Shown here: positions 15,275-22,576 of the stretch, one piece after another
Position numbering within the stretch: position 1 is the stretch's first letter
Layout: each line of letters opens with the position of its first letter
IMG/VR virus record: IMGVR_UViG_3300043172_000653
Coordinates: 1-23,482 of that record
DNA length: 23,482 bases
Reading direction: 5' to 3' (one strand)
Origin: a virus
Notes under the pieces: model-generated
What the model was told of the DNA's origin: nothing
Database searches by the model: none
What the model saw: only the letters and a program-made list of their open reading frames with translations
Translations under genes and position numbers: made by a program

Positions 15275-16317
15275 TATGTCACCAACGTTTCAAAGATGTT
15301 GAAATTCTTGACGCTCACTTGAACATCCGAGCCATATACAAACTTGCACCCGTACCCAGGGATCACATAGAAGTCATGCGCGAACCCTGCATGGTCAGGT
15401 ATCAGCCTAGCTTCCAGTTGGAATAGATAATCTCCTGCCACTAGGTCTGAGAACTTTTGAACGAACGACCCTCGTCTTGGGTTCGTCCACGTTCCCGGTA
15501 TCTCTAATGGTGTACCATAACCTGAGATACCAACCTTGAACGCATAAAACCCAGAGAGCCCAAAGCCAGAGTTGGAAGAGTAGGTTGTGGTGTGGAAGAT
15601 CTGTCCCTTTTGTACTAGAACAGCTGAGCCGGGTGCTTGCTCTACCCACCTTAGCTCGACATCACTCCACTCGATATTACCCTCACCTCCACTGTTACCT
15701 GTTTGAGACCAGCTTCGTTGTACCTCGACCTCGTAATCACAGGAGTAGTAAGCCTTGCCTCCGATCGCTGTGTACGTGCGTTGGTATACTGTCTGCCACG
15801 GGTTGTCGTTTAGGAGGCTAACCTTCTGTGTTCTCTCTGTGGCGTCTAGGAGACCAAAGCTCTGCGTGTAGGGAAGCTGTGTCTCTTCTACGTCTGACCA
15901 GGGGCCTACCTCGCCATGCTTATTGACAACCCTGACTCTTACGTAGTAGGTGGTACCCTCAATCAGGTTTGGCCACACGTAAAAGTTCTCAGGTGTCTGA
16001 GCTTGATCAACACTAAAGAACCCTGCTGTTGCACTTATCTGCAGTTCATAGAACAGCAGGTTCGTCAGCCCTCTAGGAGACTCCCAGAAGATCCGCAGCT
16101 CTTGAAACGACTTTTCAATAGTGATGTCTTGAGGCACGATCTTGGGAATGAATTCAGAGAACGTCCGCTTAGGGGACTGCTCCACCTGAGCAGCTAGGGA
16201 GATACCCACAGCCTGCTCAAGGTGACCCAAGAATATCTTTAGTTGAGACACCCGACCAGCAGGCCACTTCCGAAGTCTGACCTCGGCAGCTAACTTGGGT
16301 GTCTTTACGCGACTCAT
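15274..16317 (-). CDS. FN3-containing tail/fibre-associated protein (347 aa)
   Basis: Residues 1-55 are basic and helical (EVRLRKWPAGRVSQLKIFLG). An FN3-like domain spans about 60-150, including FYELQISATAGFFSVDQ, the strand GTTYYVRVRVVNKHGEVGPW and SDVEETQLP. The C-terminal ~190 residues form a beta-rich module rich in aromatic residues (KAYYSCDYEVEVQRSW, DLVAGDYLFQLEARL) that resembles a carbohydrate-binding or jelly-roll domain without a recognised signature. Start and upstream stop share one base (TAATG) with no strong ribosome site, pointing to coupled synthesis with the nozzle-like protein. A tail or fibre-adaptor role is inferred; the exact place in the virion is unknown. Confidence 0.7.
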   Translation of the reverse strand: MSRVKTPKLAAEVRLRKWPAGRVSQLKIFLGHLEQAVGISLAAQVEQSPKRTFSEFIPKIVPQDITIEKSFQELRIFWESPRGLTNLLFYELQISATAGFFSVDQAQTPENFYVWPNLIEGTTYYVRVRVVNKHGEVGPWSDVEETQLPYTQSFGLLDATERTQKVSLLNDNPWQTVYQRTYTAIGGKAYYSCDYEVEVQRSWSQTGNSGGEGNIEWSDVELRWVEQAPGSAVLVQKGQIFHTTTYSSNSGFGLSGFYAFKVGISGYGTPLEIPGTWTNPRRGSFVQKFSDLVAGDYLFQLEARLIPDHAGFAHDFYVIPGYGCKFVYGSDVQVSVKNFNIFETLVT

Positions 16318-18848
16318 TACGCTATCGTATTATCGACATCGGTTACCGGGAACATGGCAGGTTGGACATGATAGAAGAAGCGTATCGCTGCTATCCTCGT
16401 ATAGACATCCTTCTCAGCGTTCTGGAAGGTTAGCCTGACATACTCTCCCGGTGTAATGTCTGCATTGGGTATCCGCTGTCTAATGAGTGCGTTGTTGAGA
16501 CCGAACTCCATAGACAAAGTAGCGCTATCGAGGGCCAAGGTTTGTGTGGTACCCTCGGCTGTCTCCACTGTAGCTGTCCAGATACAAGCATCATCGCTAC
16601 CAATCCTCAGCTCCAGCGAATGCGGTGCGACTCTACCTGTTGCCATTTCTACCTCAGCTCCTAGTTGTCCAGCTCGCAGGTAGGGGATCTGAACCTTGGT
16701 ATCGATGGCGTAGGTAGTACCATCTGCGTCCACCCAGTTCTTGGACGCGCTATTAAACAACTGATAAATCATGCCATCATCGCCGCTGGCGTAGATAAGG
16801 AAGTCCCCATTGGCGTCCTCAATCTCTACCGCGTCTAGGAAGTTAAGACCCGCTGCTACCGGGGTAGAGATCGTAGACCAATACCCTGCCGTTACATCGT
16901 CCTTAGCATACTGATAACAGAAGATGGAGGTATATTCTCCTGCTGAGTCGGGGTTGAATTGCAGGAGCATGTTCTTCGACTTACTGTGTACGCAGTGAAT
17001 CAGCTCAATGTTGACCTTGTCGATGTCCGTGTCGTACTTGTCACGGATGGGCTCACTGATCTTGTGGGTTTCACTGAGGTCGAAGAGGCGCAGGCCGTCA
17101 CGGTCAACGGCGTATCCAATCAGCCGAGCCGTACCAGCAGCCCTACGTCCCACGCAGCCCATGTTCGGGACCACCTTATCCACGGAGAAGTCAGGGTTAT
17201 CACCAATGATCTGCCACTTCCCTGTCTCTGTCTCGATCACCAGCCCTGCATATGTCTCGTACATGGCGGTGATCTTACCGTCCATCTCCAGGGCGTTGAT
17301 AAGCGGGAAGCTCTCGGGCTCATCATCCTCAGAGTAGTACAAGGTGTAGGGGTTTTGTGGGTCACCAGCCATGAACATAGTCTTCTTCCACGACTTGAGG
17401 ATACCACACTTAGGCGGTATGGAATTGTCATCAGCATAGTCACCTGCCTGAGGGGCAGTTTCGTTACTGAGGCTACCATCACCGATGAAGTCAAAGTACG
17501 TGGTGGTCACGTTGTCGAGGATCTCGTCAAGGAACAACCACACAGAGCCATTGCCTACCGTTCGGTAGATTCTCCGAGCAGTAACTTGAGTATCCGGTGA
17601 TACAGGGATGCGGGTGAGATCGATGTGCAAGTTATGATCTGCAGTAATGTCCACACTCTTAGGCCCAGAATTACTAAGCTGACCATACTTACTAACATAA
17701 ACAACTTTATAACTATAGAGGCCCGTAAGATTGCCTTCTCCGAATGGTTCAGCAACCAGCGCTCCCTCGTCCACCTTTTGATAGCTGTCCAATACGATGT
17801 TTTCGGCGGTCGCAAGATCGCTTTGGAGGTAGAATTCGAATCGGGTGCTCCTAACGAGGTCCCGCTCCGGGTAAAAACTGCCTGATGCCGTACCTGCTGG
17901 TGCGCTCGTCTGTGATCCACCCGGTGGCCCCGCTGTAAAGTCTAGGTTCAGTTTGTTCCATCCTTCTCTAAGATATCCATTCGAGAAGTCGAACTGCCAG
18001 TTGTTGGTCTGTGTATCAGCCATGTCAGGGCTGACGTATAAGGAGACTACTGGGCCCTTCGTTGCGAACCCTTGGTCATCGGGGTAAGTCAGTGACTTAG
18101 TCAGGGAGCCCCTCGGTAGGTATGTGAAGAAGGATACTCGATTGGGGACGGCCTTGGTGCTATCCCTATCATCTCCATACACATAGAACCAGGGGTCTAC
18201 CTCTTTGGTCACAGTGAACGTACCCTTCGTCACATCAGGAGCGTCGATGCTCACCGCTGTCCCGTCCCAGGTTACGTCGCCGGTGGTAGTGCTCACTTGG
18301 TCTGTAAGGTTACAGTTCACCCCAGTCCATGAGGCTGCATCACTGAAGGAATCGATCGAGGTTATTTCTGAGCCGGGGGGTGCAACACCCCAGTTCGTCA
18401 TGACAGCCCCATCATACTTGACTAGCTGATCCCCGATACCCACCTTGTCAGGGTCGTAGTTGGAGATGTACAGGAAGCGGTCTTGCATATCGGAGACATG
18501 AAATAGGTCTTTGGTTCTGCCCGATAGGAGGGGAGTGAGTGAACCGCTAGACTCCCTAGCTAGGGTAGTACCTGCGGCGACAAGGGTTTGTCGGAGGATG
18601 GTCCCATCCAGGGCCGGGGCTTTGTAGAACCCCAGCCAGGACATCTTCTGAGCAACAGCACCCTCTTTGTAGATAGCATTGAGGACGCGAGAGCTACCAC
18701 GGATCTTAGCTACAGAGCCGTACTCCTCAAAGAAGTCACAGTTCTGAGCAATGCGGAGTTGCTGCGCTTGCAGGTTCTCTTGGGTGCTCTTAGTCGTAAG
18801 TCCTTGAAGTCCTTTGATATCAAGGAACGGTATGCGCTCTCTGCCCAT
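16317..18848 (-). CDS. Tail nozzle/tube-like structural protein (843 aa)
   Basis: The N-terminus (IKGLQGLTTKSTQENLQAQQ, then AQNCDFFEEYGSVAKIRGSS) matches the pattern of podovirus nozzle or hub proteins that begin with a list-and-bind region before a beta-propeller-like body. Later segments such as KTMFMAGDPQNPYTLYYSED, YAGLVIETETGKWQIIGDNP and GYAVDRDGLRLFDLSETHKI have the repeated short-strand character of such propellers. The C-terminal domain is also beta-rich. It starts one base after the adaptor gene (TGAGATG) with only a weak ribosome site. By family pattern and synteny it corresponds to the T7 gp12/SU10 nozzle slot. I am fairly confident it is a tail structural protein, less sure of the precise homology. 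Confidence 0.72.
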   Translation of the reverse strand: MGRERIPFLDIKGLQGLTTKSTQENLQAQQLRIAQNCDFFEEYGSVAKIRGSSRVLNAIYKEGAVAQKMSWLGFYKAPALDGTILRQTLVAAGTTLARESSGSLTPLLSGRTKDLFHVSDMQDRFLYISNYDPDKVGIGDQLVKYDGAVMTNWGVAPPGSEITSIDSFSDAASWTGVNCNLTDQVSTTTGDVTWDGTAVSIDAPDVTKGTFTVTKEVDPWFYVYGDDRDSTKAVPNRVSFFTYLPRGSLTKSLTYPDDQGFATKGPVVSLYVSPDMADTQTNNWQFDFSNGYLREGWNKLNLDFTAGPPGGSQTSAPAGTASGSFYPERDLVRSTRFEFYLQSDLATAENIVLDSYQKVDEGALVAEPFGEGNLTGLYSYKVVYVSKYGQLSNSGPKSVDITADHNLHIDLTRIPVSPDTQVTARRIYRTVGNGSVWLFLDEILDNVTTTYFDFIGDGSLSNETAPQAGDYADDNSIPPKCGILKSWKKTMFMAGDPQNPYTLYYSEDDEPESFPLINALEMDGKITAMYETYAGLVIETETGKWQIIGDNPDFSVDKVVPNMGCVGRRAAGTARLIGYAVDRDGLRLFDLSETHKISEPIRDKYDTDIDKVNIELIHCVHSKSKNMLLQFNPDSAGEYTSIFCYQYAKDDVTAGYWSTISTPVAAGLNFLDAVEIEDANGDFLIYASGDDGMIYQLFNSASKNWVDADGTTYAIDTKVQIPYLRAGQLGAEVEMATGRVAPHSLELRIGSDDACIWTATVETAEGTTQTLALDSATLSMEFGLNNALIRQRIPNADITPGEYVRLTFQNAEKDVYTRIAAIRFFYHVQPAMFPVTDVDNTIA

Positions 18849-18849
18849 C

Positions 18850-19539
18850 TCAAGAATCCATGTAGTGAGTTGCGAAAGGGGTCACGGCATTAGAGGAAAT
18901 CATACGTTGATCAATGAATCGCTCCCAGCGTACTTCCCACTCAGCTCGTAATCTAAGGATGCTTCTAACTCGTCCTTCTTCCTGCATCTGCTCAGCGTCA
19001 AACAGGGCAGAAGCGGTATCGAGTACAAGCAGTTCGTCCAGCATAGTAGGGAAGTCAGAGTGAAGCTGATCATCATCCACCGTAAGCTCGACAGGAGTCA
19101 TGGCATATTCCATACGGATCTGTCCAGCCTTGCCCTCAATAGGAGCAGGTTCAAGAACGAAGCCACTACCAATGGCTCTATACCTAGGGGTATAGGAGTC
19201 TCCAGAACCTGAAGGGGGATTCTTCTGACCATAGTGGCGCTCTTGTCTTTGGATGGGGACGGTGGTACCGTCTTCACGTACCAGCTCCAGCTTGAACAGA
19301 CGTTCAAAGTTAGAGGGCCACGCATACCTTTCCTGATTGGATACTGAGTCTCGGGTCGCTACGACCGTGAAGTATCCTTCAAAGGCCATGATCAGGTCAG
19401 CGCATCTAGCTCTGTAACAGGAGTTGAACACTTGCTTAACGAAGTCTTCGCTCCAAAAGCTCTTGTCTGCGTTTTCTTCTCCAAGGTATCTACGCACCCT
19501 GACAATAAAGTTAGACAGTGTGCCAGTCAATTGAGCCAT
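18850..19539 (-). CDS. Head-tail adaptor (SU10-type)
   Basis: A 229-residue, largely helical protein with the pattern of short-tail adaptors of the SU10 type: an N-terminal helix (LSNFIVRVRRYLGEE), a second helical segment (FWSEDFVKQVFNSCYRARCA), a beta insert with aromatic residues (RYAWPSNFERLFKLELV, then VPIQRQERHYG) and C-terminal helices (MLDELLVLDTASALFDAEQM and RAEWEVRWERFIDQRM). Adaptors of this type dock under the portal and connect it to the tail nozzle. Placement immediately before the nozzle-like gene fits. Strong AAGGAG ribosome site. T7 gp11 is the functional counterpart. Confidence 0.74.
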   Translation of the reverse strand: MAQLTGTLSNFIVRVRRYLGEENADKSFWSEDFVKQVFNSCYRARCADLIMAFEGYFTVVATRDSVSNQERYAWPSNFERLFKLELVREDGTTVPIQRQERHYGQKNPPSGSGDSYTPRYRAIGSGFVLEPAPIEGKAGQIRMEYAMTPVELTVDDDQLHSDFPTMLDELLVLDTASALFDAEQMQEEGRVRSILRLRAEWEVRWERFIDQRMISSNAVTPFATHYMDS

Positions 19540-19561
19540 ATTCAGTCTCCTTTTCTAGGAG

Positions 19562-20239
19562 CTAAAGGTCATCAATACTCTTTAGTCCTACGTCCGCGTC
19601 ATCAAGGGGCCTAGAAGTACGAGAGTGGTTCTTCTGGCCACTATAGCTCACGATCTTCTCTATCATAGGATTCGTGGGCGCTGTGATGCCTCGGCTCATG
19701 TTATCCCTGGCATTCTTCAGTAGCCAGGAATTCTCTTCTTGTACGGCTTCGAACCCTTCTTGCTGCGCGTCTTGCATCTTTATCTGTGCAGCTTCCTGTT
19801 CGTCCCGCGTAAGTCTGTTCCAGGCGATGTCTCCGTACTTGTCACGGAACGTCTTCTGGATATGCAATCGGCTGACCAGCAAACCAAGCCACTGGTCATG
19901 CTTAGATTCTACCCGAACCACATGTGCCCATCCGTGGGGCTCACAGAGCCTCCACACATGCCACGCGCATTCGGGGATGGGGGATCCATCACCTTTTGTG
20001 GTGACGAACCCCCATACCTCTTCGCCGTGTTCTCGGTGAATGGTGAAACGTGGATCCTCTAGCTCACCCTCGTACTGATTTATCATGTCGTCCCATATCA
20101 AAGCGAACGGGTGATACACCAAGTACAGTTTCTCATCAATTGCTTTCAGGTCGTCCATAAACCAAGAAGGTAAATCCTTCCCAGGTAGGCACTCTCTGTA
20201 TGTCGAGTTACTAGGTCGTAGCGTAGTAGGTAGTTTCAT
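19562..20239 (-). CDS. Hypothetical virion-region protein (225 aa)
   Basis: ATG at 20239 has GGGGGAGA directly upstream; a longer version from 20311 would run into the preceding gene and is less likely. No family is recognised. The N-terminal half is aromatic-rich (KLYLVYHPFALIWDDMINQY, AWHVWRLCEPHGWAHVVRV) and compact. Residues ~130-190 are helical and charged (RLTRDEQEAAQIKMQDAQQE), and the C-terminal tail is polar and basic-acidic mixed, probably flexible. It has no signal or membrane segment. The slot between head proteins and the adaptor suggests a minor head or neck component or an assembly factor; this rests on position only. Confidence 0.65.
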   Translation of the reverse strand: MKLPTTLRPSNSTYRECLPGKDLPSWFMDDLKAIDEKLYLVYHPFALIWDDMINQYEGELEDPRFTIHREHGEEVWGFVTTKGDGSPIPECAWHVWRLCEPHGWAHVVRVESKHDQWLGLLVSRLHIQKTFRDKYGDIAWNRLTRDEQEAAQIKMQDAQQEGFEAVQEENSWLLKNARDNMSRGITAPTNPMIEKIVSYSGQKNHSRTSRPLDDADVGLKSIDDL

Positions 20240-20267
20240 CTTCTCCCCCGAGATTATGTAGTGTTTC

Positions 20268-20561
20268 TTAGTGTCCGATAACGATACAACTAATATCGTC
20301 AGCAGCAGCACCGGTACTTGTCAGCGTGATTCGTTTGCCTGAGATGCTGTGCTCCCAAGCGATGTCAGCGTCGTCGTCCTGAGAGACCACGATAACAAAC
20401 TTGGGGGCTACCATCTTCGAATCAAACGTATCGGCGGTATCAACACCGGTCTGCGTGGTGGTGCCATCAGACAATGTAATAGTACCCTTGAACTGAACGT
20501 ACTCCACCTTAACCGGACCCTGTACCGTCAGGAAACTCTGTGTCGGCAGTAGATTAGCCAT
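20268..20561 (-). CDS. Small beta-rich head-region protein (97 aa)
   Basis: A short all-beta sequence with no cysteine pairs, signal or membrane segment (FLTVQGPVKVEYVQFKGTI, then PKFVIVVSQDDDADIAWEHS and ISGKRITLTSTGAAADDISC). It begins MANLLPTQSF, resembling MAKLFPSKQT of the protein at 22573-22854, and its 12-base leader (AAGGAGTAAATA) is identical to that of the gene at 22868-23248, so it may belong to the same set of small head proteins. Its start overlaps the stop of the 41-residue zinc ribbon by one base. A capsid decoration or head-fibre component is the simplest idea; unproven. Confidence 0.7.
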   Translation of the reverse strand: MANLLPTQSFLTVQGPVKVEYVQFKGTITLSDGTTTQTGVDTADTFDSKMVAPKFVIVVSQDDDADIAWEHSISGKRITLTSTGAAADDISCIVIGH

Positions 20562-20686
20562 TATTTACTCCTTTTCTTATACTCATCCTGGCGCTTCGTG
20601 CGGCAAGGGGCACAGAACTTCGGTGCCTTTCCCTGAGGGCGAACCCTCTTAATAGGGATACCACATTTAGCGCAGCGGAGAGTCAT
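20561..20686 (-). CDS. 41-residue zinc-ribbon protein
   Basis: A short gene read as MTLRCAKCGIPIKRV, continuing to FCAPCRTKRQDEYKKRSK. Cys5, Cys8, Cys25 and Cys28 give two C-x2-C knuckles 16 residues apart, a classical zinc ribbon, in a very basic protein (Lys/Arg throughout). It fits exactly between its neighbours: the start lies three bases after the upstream stop, and its TAA overlaps the next ATG (TAATG). The upstream region is the end of the coding sequence, without a strong ribosome site, so coupling is likely. Nucleic-acid or protein binding is inferred from the fold and charge. Confidence 0.72.
   Translation of the reverse strand: MTLRCAKCGIPIKRVRPQGKAPKFCAPCRTKRQDEYKKRSK
20562..20573 (-). 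promoter_or_regulatory. Ribosome-binding leader AAGGAGTAAATA
   Basis: The 12 bases before the ATG at 20561 are identical to those before the ATG at 23248, and a variant (AAGGAGGGATAAATA) precedes the ATG at 22854. The strong core and shared AT-rich spacer suggest high translation of these small head proteins. Confidence 0.7.
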
Positions 20687-20689
20687 TTA

Positions 20690-21100
20690 TTATGTAAGTT
20701 CCGGTGCCGAAGCATCGTCGCCTACCGCCAAGTAGTTTACGATCGTATAGTCAGTGTCACTGATCTCAGTAACTCCGTCAATCACGACGAAGAACAGACC
20801 ATTAGCCACATCATACCCGACATCATGTAGACCTTCATCTACTTCATACGTAGGTGTACCTACCACGCCTGTCACTGCAGGTTCGAACGTAATGAAATCG
20901 ATGTTGTTCAGACCGATAGCATTGGGACCACCACGCTCATGAAGCTTCACGCCTGCGCTTAGGTAGTACCATCGCATCTGGCCCCAAACGAGGGCCTTCT
21001 GAGTCTGGACACCATTCAAGTCATGACCGCCGCCCGGGAGCGTGATCTTTCCTCGGTGTCTAATTTGTTCAATATCACCATCATCTGCGGGATATGCCAT
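20690..21100 (-). CDS. Tandem paralogue 3 of head-region family (136 aa)
   Basis: One of three adjacent related genes. Shared features are an N-terminal strand ending in a Gly-rich turn (LPGGGHDLNGV), the segment ALVWGQMRWYYLSAGVKL, the block GGPNAIGLNNIDFITFEP and the end YLAVGDDASAPELT. The protein is all-beta, with no cysteines, signal or membrane segment. AAGGAG precedes the ATG. Position downstream of the probable capsid gene suggests minor capsid, decoration or head-fibre subunits, possibly forming a hetero-oligomer; no named family is recognised. Compared with the other two copies its centre (VTGVVGTPTYEVDEGLHDVG) aligns best with the middle copy. Confidence 0.76.
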   Translation of the reverse strand: MAYPADDGDIEQIRHRGKITLPGGGHDLNGVQTQKALVWGQMRWYYLSAGVKLHERGGPNAIGLNNIDFITFEPAVTGVVGTPTYEVDEGLHDVGYDVANGLFFVVIDGVTEISDTDYTIVNYLAVGDDASAPELT

Positions 21101-21111
21101 CTTCTATCTCC

Positions 21112-21516
21112 TTATGTCAAGTCTGCGGCGGCGTTGCTATCGCCACAAGCAAGGAAGTTAATTACGCATACGTGTCCTGCCGTAGGGTTGGTATCGCCGT
21201 CTTTCACAACGTAGATATTCTCATCATCTCTACCAATCCCAGCTGTATGCATATCTTGTTCAACGTTGTATACTGGAGTGCCAGAGGCCCCTACAGAAAC
21301 TACGTCGAACCTAATGAAGTCACAGCTAGAAAGCCCGAGAGCCGCAAAGCCACCTACATTTACGAGGTTCATTCCATGGGTGTCTTCGTGCGTGCCAACG
21401 ATCTGGCCCCAGGTCAGGACTTTGTTATTGGCAGCACCACCAAGTACGGTAGCTCCACCGCCTCCGATGGTAAACGAACCAAGAATCTTAACACTTGTAA
21501 TATCGCCATTAGCCAT
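21112..21516 (-). CDS. Tandem paralogue 2 of head-region family (134 aa)
   Basis: Middle copy of the triplet. It has the Gly-rich turn (FTIGGGGATVLGGAANNK), VLTWGQIVGTHEDTHGMNL, GGFAALGLSSCDFIRFDV, a centre GASGTPVYNVEQDMHTAGIG and the end VINFLACGDSNAAADLT, each aligning with both neighbours. It carries cysteines in the GLSSCDF block and near the C-terminus that the other copies lack, so it could make an extra contact or crosslink. AAAGGAG lies before the ATG. Likely a small virion protein; the exact role is unknown. Confidence 0.76.
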   Translation of the reverse strand: MANGDITSVKILGSFTIGGGGATVLGGAANNKVLTWGQIVGTHEDTHGMNLVNVGGFAALGLSSCDFIRFDVVSVGASGTPVYNVEQDMHTAGIGRDDENIYVVKDGDTNPTAGHVCVINFLACGDSNAAADLT

Positions 21517-21528
21517 TGTAATTCTCCT

Positions 21529-21909
21529 TTAGAGGCCAGCTACTTCGAGACCGTCGCCAACTGCCAAGAACTTTACGACACAAACTTGAGCGTCAGTAGG
21601 CTTGGTATCGCCATCAAGGGCGGGGAAGATTCGATGTAGGTTATGGTTGTACGTTGCCGTAACAACTCCGTTCGCGACTGAGGCCGTGCCGTTGACCGTC
21701 TTGACATCAAAGCTAATGAAGTCAATTGTTTCTAGACCAAGTGCAGCCGGGCCACCCTTAGCTTCCAGATCCAATCCTTCAGCAGAAAGATAGCCGCCGG
21801 TGATCTCACCAGACACGATCTGTTTGTTATTCTTAGCTACGCCAGTGAGAGAACTTCCGCCCCCCGGTACTGTCTGCCGACTAAGAACCTTAATTGCAGT
21901 AATAGCCAT
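21529..21909 (-). CDS. Tandem paralogue 1 of head-region family (126 aa)
   Basis: First-transcribed copy of the triplet. It contains VPGGGSSLTGVAKNNKQIV, GGYLSAEGLDLEAKGGPAAL, GLETIDFISFDVKTVNG and the end VKFLAVGDGLEVAGL, matching the other two. The LSAEGLDLEAKGGP stretch is closest to LSAGVKLHERGGP in copy 3, while NNK near the turn matches copy 2. A short alanine/valine/threonine-rich loop in the centre differs from the others. AAAGGAG ribosome site. The triplication argues for structural subunits present in several related forms in the head. Confidence 0.76.
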   Translation of the reverse strand: MAITAIKVLSRQTVPGGGSSLTGVAKNNKQIVSGEITGGYLSAEGLDLEAKGGPAALGLETIDFISFDVKTVNGTASVANGVVTATYNHNLHRIFPALDGDTKPTDAQVCVVKFLAVGDGLEVAGL

Positions 21910-21920
21910 GTTGTTCTCCT

Positions 21921-22310
21921 TTACTCTTCAGCCATCCAATCAGGCTGTTTGATGTTGTGGCGGCACCGATCACCTTCCTCAGCACCGCAGCTATCCCAGG
22001 AACCCCAGTCTCCACCAACCCGTACTCCTAGATAGAGTACGATAGGTGCGAGATTGAGCCACCAAGGGAGTAGTTCTCTTGCATGTTTACGTAGCGCTTT
22101 GTCAGCAAAGGCTCTAGCCTCATCGGTCATAGAACCTTTTCTGTGACAGCGCGTACAGTAGTGCCAGTCGTGGACTCGTCCTGAGATCCACAATTGCCAT
22201 CGTCTGTATATCCAATCGGGAAAATACGAGAGACCATCATCCACAAAGCTAGGATAGTCTCTGCCGATGATACTCATATAGAATGCAACCTTCTCGATTG
22301 CCATTCTCAT
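21921..22310 (-). CDS. DUF1353/phospholipase A2-like protein with HDxxY motif (129 aa)
   Basis: The central segment GRVHDWHYCTRC (His47, Asp48, Tyr51) followed by DEARAFADKALRKHA (Asp70) and then VLYLGVRVGGDWGSW fits the pattern of phage DUF1353 proteins, whose HD-x-x-Y helix plus a following Asp resembles the catalytic pair of phospholipase A2-type folds; SFVDDGLSYFPDW at ~21-33 would be the DGxSxP-like region that precedes it. The fold match is from memory and enzymatic activity is not shown. A hydrophobic stretch at ~82-98 could be buried or membrane-associated. The start overlaps the upstream TGA (ATGA), no good ribosome site is seen, and a hairpin lies just before it. A second ATG at 22304 is possible. 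Confidence 0.62.
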   Translation of the reverse strand: MRMAIEKVAFYMSIIGRDYPSFVDDGLSYFPDWIYRRWQLWISGRVHDWHYCTRCHRKGSMTDEARAFADKALRKHARELLPWWLNLAPIVLYLGVRVGGDWGSWDSCGAEEGDRCRHNIKQPDWMAEE

Positions 22311-22576
22311 GGTGTGGGTACCACACCTTTGACAGCGCCCTTAGCCAAACCTTCAACTACCTTACCGGCGTTGTCACTGAAGCCTGTATCCTTGGTGTCG
22401 TACAGTATGTCTACACAGTCGTTGACTACTTCTTTCTCGGTCTCGCCTGTGCCGAACACGGTGGACTTCACCTCAGCACACAAGGTGCCGTTAGGATAGT
22501 AAAACTTGTCGTGCGAGTGGGCACACCCGAAGGTGAGCCCAATCACACACAAGATGATTATTGCTGCAAATCTCAC
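22307..22576 (-). CDS. Putative lipoprotein (89 aa), GTG start
   Basis: The N-terminus MRFAAIIILCVIGLTFGC has one Arg, a hydrophobic core and a Cys at 18 after Gly, resembling a bacterial lipoprotein signal, though the lipobox (TFGC) is non-canonical. The mature part is short, with cysteines in NGTLCAEVKST and VVNDCVDILYD and a C-terminal Gly/Val/Lys-rich tail. The start is GTG, overlapping the upstream TGA (GTGA) with no ribosome site, so translation depends on the gene before. Phage lipoproteins commonly act in superinfection exclusion or as outer-membrane spanins; this one is too little characterised to decide. Its placement among head genes is unusual. Confidence 0.66.
   Translation of the reverse strand: MRFAAIIILCVIGLTFGCAHSHDKFYYPNGTLCAEVKSTVFGTGETEKEVVNDCVDILYDTKDTGFSDNAGKVVEGLAKGAVKGVVPTP
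22311..22327. repeat. Perfect inverted repeat before the DUF1353-like start
   Basis: GGTGTGG and CCACACC flank a three-base centre. The element lies in the last codons of the lipoprotein gene and ends directly beside the ATG at 22310, occupying the place of a ribosome-binding site. A GC-rich 7-bp hairpin here could restrict entry unless a ribosome arrives from upstream. Confidence 0.6.

Noticed and set aside
16959-17600. A 213-codon open frame on the plus strand
   Set aside because: Antisense to the nozzle-like gene, with a translation rich in short Val/Leu/Asp stretches typical of a complementary-frame shadow.
20240-20311. N-terminal extension of the 225-residue protein, which would create a hydrophobic leader
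   Set aside because: The extension overlaps the neighbouring gene's end and GGGGGAGA sits immediately before the ATG at 20239, so the apparent signal-like leader is probably not translated.
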